A stretch of DNA of 64,000 nucleotides from the NCBI GenBank assembly GCA_029224185.1, contig CM055192.1, positions 20,300,739 through 20,364,738 of the forward strand. Direction: 5' to 3'. The notes under the pieces are model-generated. The model was given only the letters and a program-made list of their open reading frames with translations, made no database searches and had not been told where the DNA came from. Positions 56,172 to 64,000 of this stretch are shown here, in pieces. How positions within the stretch are numbered: the first letter of the stretch is position 1; each line of letters starts with the position of its first letter. Made by a program: the position numbers and the translations under genes. The stretch comes from Karalla daura (taxonomy: Eukaryota > Chordata > Actinopteri > Chaetodontiformes > Leiognathidae).

Positions 56172-58015
56172 TTAGTCCTCCTTGCCGCCACACAAGTCTG
56201 ATTCACTTAGCACCGTTTGCACATTTACAAGCCACTGTTTCAAAGAGGTTATGACACCATATCCATACTTTTTTTTTTGGAAGTCATCATAGGAAAACTG
56301 GTCCAGTGGGGCTGGTGTTGCTGGCAAAGGAACATCAGCGATTATGACCTGGAGTGCCTCTTGGACATTATGCCGAAAGTTTTTATATCTTTTAAAAACT
56401 ACTGACAGGGGCTTTGCAACCGGGTTGTCTGAAACATCACGCTGATATTCCTCAACCCTTAAAATGTGCAAATAAAAGAGTATACTCTTGGTATAAATGT
56501 CCAGCAACTTTCCAGAGGTGTCCTCACCAGATGCTGTGCTGCTGGGCACCTCGCTCGGAACTGTAAAACCAGTGACATCTGCATTGTTGAAATGAAACTT
56601 AACCTGTAAAAAAAAAAAAAGATTTCAATATGAGTGTGGGGTTATAAATATACCATTTTTATTCAAAAGATATTAAACTGCTGTGTTTCTGGCATTAAAT
56701 GGATTTGGTGAAAACAAGATTTTTTCTGTTAGGAGCAGTCTGTGCTCAGTTCAGTTCAATACATGTACATTTGCCTTAATATTCCCTCCTACAACTAGTT
56801 TTCCAAAGCACCGGATGACTTTTGTTGAAAGGAAGTAACAAAAAATGGCAGTAGTTATTTATTACCACACAGGATATATTCCCTATTGCAGAGAACAAAA
56901 AGTTACTGGCGAGAAGTATAACCATAAATCTTATCTTGTTTTAACTAGAAGTTAGTGTCAGATAACAACACCTGTCGTGATGCTGCATCGTTCCTTTACA
57001 TTCAAAGAATAAATAATTAATATAAAATGACCACCACGGCCTGTTTCACATTACATTATAAAAGTGTCCCATACCCCCAAGACAGAAGCAGTGCCTATTT
57101 AGTCAAAAACTTTTTTGTATTTAGCTTTTCTAAAATGTCTTCCCTGTCACATAATTTAGATTATTAGATACCTAACATGATTTCTACTGTCATACCAAAC
57201 GTCTCAGTCAAGACTGATCAAACAAGATGATGATGGTTAGTCAGCGGGTGATTAACTATAGTTTTTGCATTATGAATATGCAGGGAGGGCTGATGATAGT
57301 GTCCTAAACTGCTGAACAGTGATTGCGTGTTACAAAAACTTGGTAGAGACTGACAGACAAATGTTAAGCTATGCAACAAGTAGCACGACACAGTCACTGG
57401 GCGGTACTCACGTATTCGTCCAGCAGCGTTTGAACTTCCTGTGCCAGCAATTTCGATTGCTTTCCAAGCTGGTCTACAACATCTCCACAACTGGCTAGAG
57501 CTGGAGCAGGAGCAGGAAATACTGGCCTCCACAGGACTTCCAGGAGCACCAAGGTCAGCACTAGGGTCACATGGACATGAGAGTTTCAATTTAAGAGGAA
57601 ACAAAAACCTCTCGAGGTTGCCAGGTAAGCTTCAGGTAAGTTGTGTTGAGAGTATTATGTTGCAAATAAGGGAAGAGCGATACACACTGGCAAGGCTACT
57701 TTTAAAGACAATTTCAGTAAACTAAGTAAATTACAGTATAAAAGAATTACAATAAATCTTAAAAGGAGTTACTCTGTCAAAAAATTACACATTTCTCATT
57801 TCATTCATTTCACATTTCAATCTTAATTACACATTAAGATTCCTGTTAAAACAAATAAAAATGCACTACAGCACATTTGCTAATCAGACAATTTATCAGA
57901 AAGTCTGAATACTAAACTGTCGTATTACATCTCAAATAACAATATCAGGACATGATTAAATATAAGAAAGGTATTTACCAAAGTGGCACCAAAGCTGTGT
58001 AGATCGGTTATCCAT
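56172..58015 (-). CDS. IL-6-family helical cytokine, M17/LIF-CNTF-like
   Basis: Secreted four-helix cytokine. Three coding exons give 205 aa: 58015-57979, 57560-57412, 56603-56172, with phase-1 and phase-0 introns, the same layout as its neighbour. The hydrophobic leader is VLTLVLLEVLWRPVFPAPA (residues about 13-31). Helix-like segments: DVVDQLGKQSKLLAQEVQTL, GKLLDIYTKSILFYLHILR, LSVVFKRYKNFRHNVQEALQ and DDFQKKKYGYGVITSLKQWL. Residues 170-173 (FQKK) are identical to the FxxK motif of mammalian LIF (DVFQKKK). Helix A ends in LDEYVKFHF, like the ESYVKHQ of CNTF. Mature Cys are few (37, 200). It occupies the OSM slot next to CASTOR1, although its motif looks more like LIF. Teleost M17 is the best-fitting name; orthology to one mammalian gene is not assured. 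Confidence 0.8.
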
Positions 58016-58084
58016 AGTGGCAGAGGTTCAAGATGCTCAATGAGTCTTCAAAACTGAAGTGGATCTGGAAAGCTCAGGCATACT

Positions 58085-58099
58085 TATATATATATATAG
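58085..58099 (-). promoter_or_regulatory. TATA-like box of the second cytokine gene
   Basis: An alternating TATATATATATA run lies about 70-85 bp upstream of the ATG at 58015. The placement fits a TATA box, but a simple (TA)n repeat is the alternative. Confidence 0.4.
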
Positions 58100-59520
58100 T
58101 ATGTGATACGCCTGATCAGCTGCACCCACCCACTGTGACACAACGGCAACTCTACAAGATATGACAAAATTCCATGATGACATTTTTTTGTCTCCTGTCC
58201 CAGACTCATGAAGTCATGCAGGCAAGGTCTACTCTCAGGAACTTAAGTCATAAGACCGGATACACACAGTGACAATGCACGCTTGAAGGTTTAATTTGGG
58301 ATTCCCGAATAGAAAGTAGAAACTCTGTGAATGCATTCGAGGATTACAAGAGCACCATAAGATCTCCCTGTAAGCTATCAATCTCAAAAGATGGCTCATA
58401 AAGTAATTTTAAAACTAATGACTTCATAAATCGCATTGCTACCCAAAGTCTTCTAAGTCAGGGGACTTTCACTCCCTCTGAAACACAGTTTTGCACATCT
58501 CTGCAAAAATATATTCCAAAATGACTCGCTATCGCTCTCTCTTATCTTGTCTCAGGTCCAATGCTTGGTCCTCTTTTGCTTCATTAACCAGTGATGTAAA
58601 AGTATAGTACATCTATTCCATATCCAGATGACATTTCTTGATACCTTTCCACAAACATATTAACAATGTATTTTAGGTCTGTCTTCTACAGATGCTAGGT
58701 CTGTCAGGCTTTAAAATCTGTGGTAATAGTACTTGACCATGCAGTTGTGCCGAGGCAATCTTCACTTAATTGATTCATGTCAGTGACTCACCAGAGGGAC
58801 CCTACGTTCATTACTCTTTATTGAGTGAAGCAGCACAAAAATTACAAATGTTTACAGAATACTTTTACTTCAAATTGTACAAAATGTAGTTCACTCGTCT
58901 AACCAAAGAAAACATGTGTACCAAACAAAACACCTAGGTGATATTAGCTAAATTAAGTTTCATTGTGCAAATGACAAACAATTAAGACATAGTGTTGTTG
59001 ACCTTGAGTAATACTACTGTTAAAAAAAGATGACCTCTTAAACAAAAAAACTCAGTAAGTCTACTGCCCTGCTTGACAGCCGTTGTAGTAATTGTAATAT
59101 ATAAGTAGATAAGTATTGCCCACGCAATATTGAAAGCAAAATGACTGAGCCCTGTTGTCAAAAAATAATCTCAGTTTTGTTTTGCATGAAGATTATTGTA
59201 AGATAACATTCTCACATAACTGCTTTGCATTTCAGCTTTCACACTTTCAGCAAAGGGAAAAATAGCAATTCTTGCTATTGTTTCTTCAGACAGATTTCCT
59301 TATGAACACAACTGGAAGACTAAGTTGTGTGTTTGTAGCACTGGTGAAACTCCTGTGCAAAGCCAAGTCACATTATGAACACTTCAACTTTAGAACATAC
59401 ATGAAATCTTGAGTCCTGCATTAGAGAGTCTATACATGGTAATATGTGCTTGGGTATTTGAATTTGTGCCTGTGTGCATGTGTTGTGTTCAGATGTGACT
59501 GTGCGTGTGCGTGTGCTTGC

Positions 59521-59578
<58 letters not shown>

Positions 59579-59871
59579 ACTTGAGGGGCTCCTGGGATTC
59601 AGTGCGTCCTTCTTTTAGATAGATAAGACAGGAGGCCTCACAGGCAAACTGTGTGCACACCATGGAGAAGTGCTTCTGGTGGTCATGGCAAGTTCATAGT
59701 AATTAATACTGCTGGCAATGCAGTGCTAGTCTAGGCACAGGGTTAGCCTCATTTCCTGAGGCCCGCCGCACTCCCACTCCCACCCCCCAGGCCACTGGTA
59801 CTGGAGTTGGGTGGAGGGGAGGATGGCGGCACATTGAGCCAGGATCATCCAGCTCATACTGAACTTCAGAA
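58100..59871. other. Intergenic DNA and CASTOR1 3' UTR
   Basis: No exon found on either strand. A minus-strand AATAAA at 58817-58822 could end the CASTOR1 transcript. A (GT)n tract lies at about 59521-59576. Confidence 0.45.
59521..59576. repeat. (GT)n microsatellite
   Basis: About 26 GT units, in the likely 3' UTR of CASTOR1. Confidence 0.85.
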
Positions 59872-62800
59872 TCAACTCGTGGCTGGTTCTTTCCTCTGAT
59901 GCTGGAGCATGTCTGTCACACTCACGATGTCCTCCTCGGGGACCTAGAAAACAACATGAGAAGGTTAGATCACTATTATTGATATTGTTTTTTGGCTTGG
60001 TATCCCTACTGAGTTGCCTACTGACACATCTCACATCTCACAGACCCGGAGCACCTGTAGCTCTCATCTGGAGATGTGCACCTTGAGAAATGGGTCCCCC
60101 TTGTGGCCATTTTAATGAAAAGGACACTTTTTAGACCACATAAAATGATTTCACTTATTCATATGATTGTTTATTTTTATTTTTAAAAGGTAGAAAGGAG
60201 AGTGGAAACGGTATGAGCATTATTTTAAGTCTGAAAAAGCAGTTAAATGTGCTTCAACTACTACCCAGTTACACTGCAAATGACATGCTGTAGATCCCTG
60301 ATGACGGGCAGGTGAATGGGTGCTGCATAATGTTGCATAATGATGAAAATGCAAGAAACTGTAGGAATGTCCCACCACAATGTGTGTCAAGAAAGTGGAA
60401 AATATGAATATTTTCGAGACTACAAGGGTTCACCTTTTGTGTCTCACACATAGGTGTGAACTGGAATTTCCCTCCACTTAAATGAAGATAAACTGAGTCT
60501 GACTAATAAATACTTGAATAACCTACACAGTGACCTTCCAACAGCCCTCTGACACAGTTGCATTGTACCTCCTTACATTCTCCCTCTATTTGACTCCTGA
60601 TTTTCCAACAAAACTGGATCACAGAATGATCATTTAAACATTTATCATTACACAAACATGCATTGAACATTTTGTTTTACATTTACATTTAGTCAAAAAC
60701 ATTTAGACCAAAATTTTGGTAGGGATTGAAAATCTATCATTTAGCAAATGCTTTCAAATGACTTAACATAATGCATAACAACATAATGCAAATATTTGCA
60801 AGCACACAGTATCTATGCAACATGCAAGCAGAGGACACGGATGTGTGATGTCACAGCTGTTGCTATTATAAGAGTCCTTGTGGTTAATGACAATTCCACT
60901 CTGAATCACTAGAATTTGGTAATTGGAGAATTATTCCGGGTTAGGTTCCATGATATGCAAAACATGATGGTATGACGGAGCTTTGACAGTCACATCTGCA
61001 TCAATCCGAAGGTAGGAGTGTGTGACTAAAGTAAGCAGATATGCATGGAATATCCATAGATTCAGCATCATTTCTAGGTTCGCCTTTGGTGATTAAGCCA
61101 CTAAGCACGACAGTTATTTCAAAAAAATTGTTCCAGCATCACTCCTTCTGATGCAAGTGTGAGAGTAAAAATACACAGGAGTGTCTATTTTTGCAGCCGT
61201 GAGTGAGGCTGAACACCGTTTTACACCAGAACACTGATCACCCATTTAGAGTTAAAGTCAGATTATGCCCCAAAAAACCCTACAAAGTAACCCACAAATT
61301 TAGCTTTGCTGATTCAACCACTTACAATCATTATGTGATAAGTTTCTGGGAAGTGACACACACAAGAAGTAGATAAAGTTTTCTTGGTATTTTTTGAGGT
61401 ATAACAGGAGACAGGAGTCTAGACAATAGCAGACAGTAGCAGACAGACGCTGGCGCATTCAGATCTGTATTGAGTCACCAACAGAGTGCAGCTTCAACAC
61501 ACAAAACGCAATCCTTTCCTAACCCTAACGAAGGAATTTAGTTAGTTTTGGTTAGTCGCTTCTAATAGCGCGACTGATTCTTCTCAATGAAAAGTCATAC
61601 AGAATTCATAGTGTAAGTCTTGCATTTGATCCAGTTATTCACAGTGGACACCACATATATCCCCTCTGCACTACATCAGACTTAAGTTCTCTCACTAGGT
61701 TGCATTCACACAAACACTTAACTTAAAAAAAAGCATAATAAATATGTGTTTTCCGGTTTGTTAGGGGCTCACGACTGGAAAGTTCATGCTGTAAGATGAC
61801 AGTGGGCCACAGTGTGTGGTTTTATATGTGCATATATTACTTAAATTATGTTCAGTCTTGAATGTTTGTCTTGTTCAAGCTCCAGACACTGTTGTGTCTC
61901 TGTCCATTCTCCAGCGTTTCTCATGATTCGACTTGACTGACGTGACACACTGTATTTTTGGCCGTTATTGCAAACATCTCCCACATGAAGAAATCTGACA
62001 TTGAACTGTCTGAGAGGACGGTGCATGTACGCAATCACTTGACGCAGAGTAGTGGAACTCACCAGAGCGTGATCGAAGCTGAAGGTGCTGATGTAATAGG
62101 CAGAGATGTCGCTGTCAGCCAGAGGCTGAGATATTTGGGCCACTATACCACATTCATCTGAAAGCACACAGAGCGGAGAAGAAATACACTGAAACAAGTG
62201 ACACATTAAGATATTTTCAACCAGTGGACAAGTGTCATAAATCTCAAGATCATGCAAATTTGTTTGTCTGTTCTGCAACCCCTTCCAAATTGTCCAAAGC
62301 AAATATACATAAACATCAAAATAATTAAAATGTATCTTTTATACCTTCATAACAGTTATATAAAGGAAATCATTGGAGTTTTTACTGGAAATGTAGTAGT
62401 TTTTGCATTCTGAAACGTATGCACATTTTCGTGCTGGAGCTGTGTCATTACACGACCTAAACAGAAATAACCTCATCAACACTAGAAGGCAGGTAGGTGG
62501 TATGTGTCAAACTCTTAGCCATTAAAAAGGAGGCGCCTTACCAAAACCCAGCGGTTGCCCCCCGATACGAACCATTCTCCACAACTCCCCAGAGGAGCTG
62601 GTGAAGAGGAGATCAGCAGGAAACCTAGAAGCAAAGATCAAATATTGATTTTCTAGGCAAGGCAAAACAAGGCCTCTTTATTTATAGAGCACATATGTGA
62701 CCGGGGGCAACTCAATGTACTTTACATAAAGACATTAACTGTGAGAAGTGAAAGCATAAAAACTGTTAGTACAGTTAATAAATAAATACATCTATCCATT

Positions 62801-63591
62801 TGAGGTGTATCAGTATATTCATATGGTTTGGTCAAGCCAGACAGCTGGAATACGAATGCTACCAATTATATGAAAAAAATAATAATAATAATAATAGAGC
62901 AACCAAGACAACAAGTTCCAGGAGCTATTTTAGCTTTCAAAGTGTGAGGTCATTACCGCCTCTGAGCCTCGGTGTCCATCACCAGGGAAATGTAGCCATC
63001 AATGAGGGAGAAGGAGAAGAACTTGATGCAGTCCAAGTCCTGGCTGGGACACGGCTGTGAGTCCTCTTTAGGACTAGACAGGAGGAGACACACAGGTGAT
63101 CAGACACTGGACAGGCAAAGTCAGCAGCACAGACTCAAAATAAGTTATTCACCTTATAACAATGATGGATAGTAAAATTATTGTTGAATATAAAAGAGAG
63201 AACCTTTTGGACAATGATGCCTTTTCACTCGCCATATGGAAAAGATAGATTGGGATTTTCATTCATAATATTGTTCATGTTCAATATTGTTCATGTAATT
63301 ATGTTGAAAATCAGTGTCTCATTTTCGGGATTAAATCATTTCGATTAACATCAAACTAATGTGAAACAACGCCTTCCGTGTTTCATGTGAAACACTTTGC
63401 ATTGTGTGCTGCCACCCAGTGTTGCGGAGTGGTATTGCAGTACTGCTGCGGGCCAGACTCGCCTCACCTGTTGGAATAAAAGAGGACGTCGATGAGCGTG
63501 GTGGCGATGGACGGCAGAGTGTCCGGGTCTAGGGACATGACACAGAACTGGTTCTGGGGGATCAGCACCGGGTGAACCGTGGGCTGGATGG
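59872..63591 (-). CDS. castor1: CASTOR1, cytosolic arginine sensor for mTORC1 (3' half)
   Basis: Known role: binds arginine and, when unbound, inhibits GATOR2 and so mTORC1. Five exons are in the window, in transcript order: 63591-63468, 63073-62957, 62624-62542, 62157-62063, 59943-59872 (about 163 residues; human total 329). The 5' exons lie beyond 64000. Diagnostic blocks are VMSLDPDTLPSIATTLIDVL, FFSFSLIDGYISLVMD, TSSSGELWRMVRIGGQPLGF and DECGIVAQISQPLA, then DISAYYISTFSFDHALV, which form the C-terminal ACT domain. By alignment with human, the Asp in FDHAL (D304) and the Gly in PLGF (G274), reported arginine contacts, are kept. The last intron is 2.1 kb. It ends with VSVTDMLQHQRKEPATS. It is adjacent to the cytokine pair, as CASTOR1 is to OSM/LIF in mammals. 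Confidence 0.93.
62654..62735 (+). repeat. Short teleost interspersed repeat in CASTOR1 intron
   Basis: GGCAAGGCAAAACAAGG, then TTTATTTATAGAGCACAT, then CAACTCAATGTACTTTACAT and AAAGACATT. This is the layout of a common fish element (GGCAAGGCAAGTTTATTTAT... CAAAGTGCTTTACA). Confidence 0.55.
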
Positions 63592-64000
63592 CTGAAAAAG
63601 ACATAAATTCCATATAAATATATCCGTATCTTATATGCATAATTATAACATTATATATATAGTTTCACAGAGCAGAAAGCTCCCACTCTTGCTTGTTTCC
63701 ACAAGATTTCAATGATTCATGAGGGGAAACTAATCAGTAATCCTTGGGCAGACTTTCCCCTGATATGTAAGTATCTTTATGGATGTATAATACAGAGAGA
63801 CACTGAGGACAATGATATCAGCTGGGGTGACAAAGTGGTCTTGATTCGATGGTGAATGGATGTCAACTCGTTGGGTTAGTCAGGCACATTGAATCGAAAG
63901 AGGACTTCTGTTCAGATCTGTCAGCGTTAATGTAAATTTCTGCCAAATTGCCACTGTGCAGGTGGTAAAGTGAAAAAATCAGTGCTGCAAACAAAACAAA
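63592..64000. other. castor1: CASTOR1 intron running off the window
   Basis: No further CASTOR1 exon can be read on the minus strand here, so the preceding exon must lie past position 64000. Confidence 0.6.

Overview
This is nuclear DNA from a ray-finned (teleost) fish, probably a compact percomorph-type genome. The evidence is short introns with GT/AG junctions, nine vertebrate genes in 64 kb, many (CA)n/(GT)n tracts, a fish-type Tc1/mariner element and several copies of short interspersed repeats. Gene models were assembled by eye: exon joins were chosen so that reading frames, splice sites and phases agree.

Layout. 0.66-7.7 kb (+) FBXO21; 8.5-15.1 kb (+) TESC; 16.3-34.6 kb (-) FBXW8; 35.8-36.1 kb (+) HRK; 39.5-47.2 kb (-) RNFT2; 48.0-50.7 kb (+) SPRING1; 51.4-52.8 kb (-) an IL-6-family cytokine; 53.46-54.70 kb a broken Tc1-like transposon; 56.2-58.0 kb (-) a second IL-6-family cytokine; 59.9-63.6 kb (-) the 3' half of CASTOR1, whose 5' part lies beyond the window.

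The first six genes reproduce, in exact mirror order and orientation, the human 12q24.22 block (SPRING1-RNFT2-HRK-FBXW8-TESC-FBXO21). The last three reproduce the human 22q12.2 block (LIF-OSM-CASTOR1), again with all three on one strand and in order. The window therefore spans a junction between two blocks that are on different chromosomes in human. The two cytokines share the LIF/OSM three-exon structure (tiny first coding exon, phase-1 then phase-0 introns) and each keeps the FxxK receptor-contact motif. They are best read as the teleost M17/LIF-like and MSH-type genes.

The genes do not form one pathway: two are ubiquitin-ligase substrate receptors (FBXO21, FBXW8), one a membrane RING protein (RNFT2), one a BH3-only death factor (HRK), one an EF-hand protein (TESC), one a Golgi SREBP regulator (SPRING1), two are cytokines, and CASTOR1 is the arginine sensor for mTORC1. 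I found no undescribed multi-gene system. The observations most worth following are the cytokine pair and its context, a palindrome-forming insertion inside the transposon, a mirrored two-way poly(A) signal between TESC and FBXW8, a (TG)n tract abutting the splice site that divides the RNFT2 RING domain, and a G-quadruplex-like telomeric repeat in the RNFT2 3' region.
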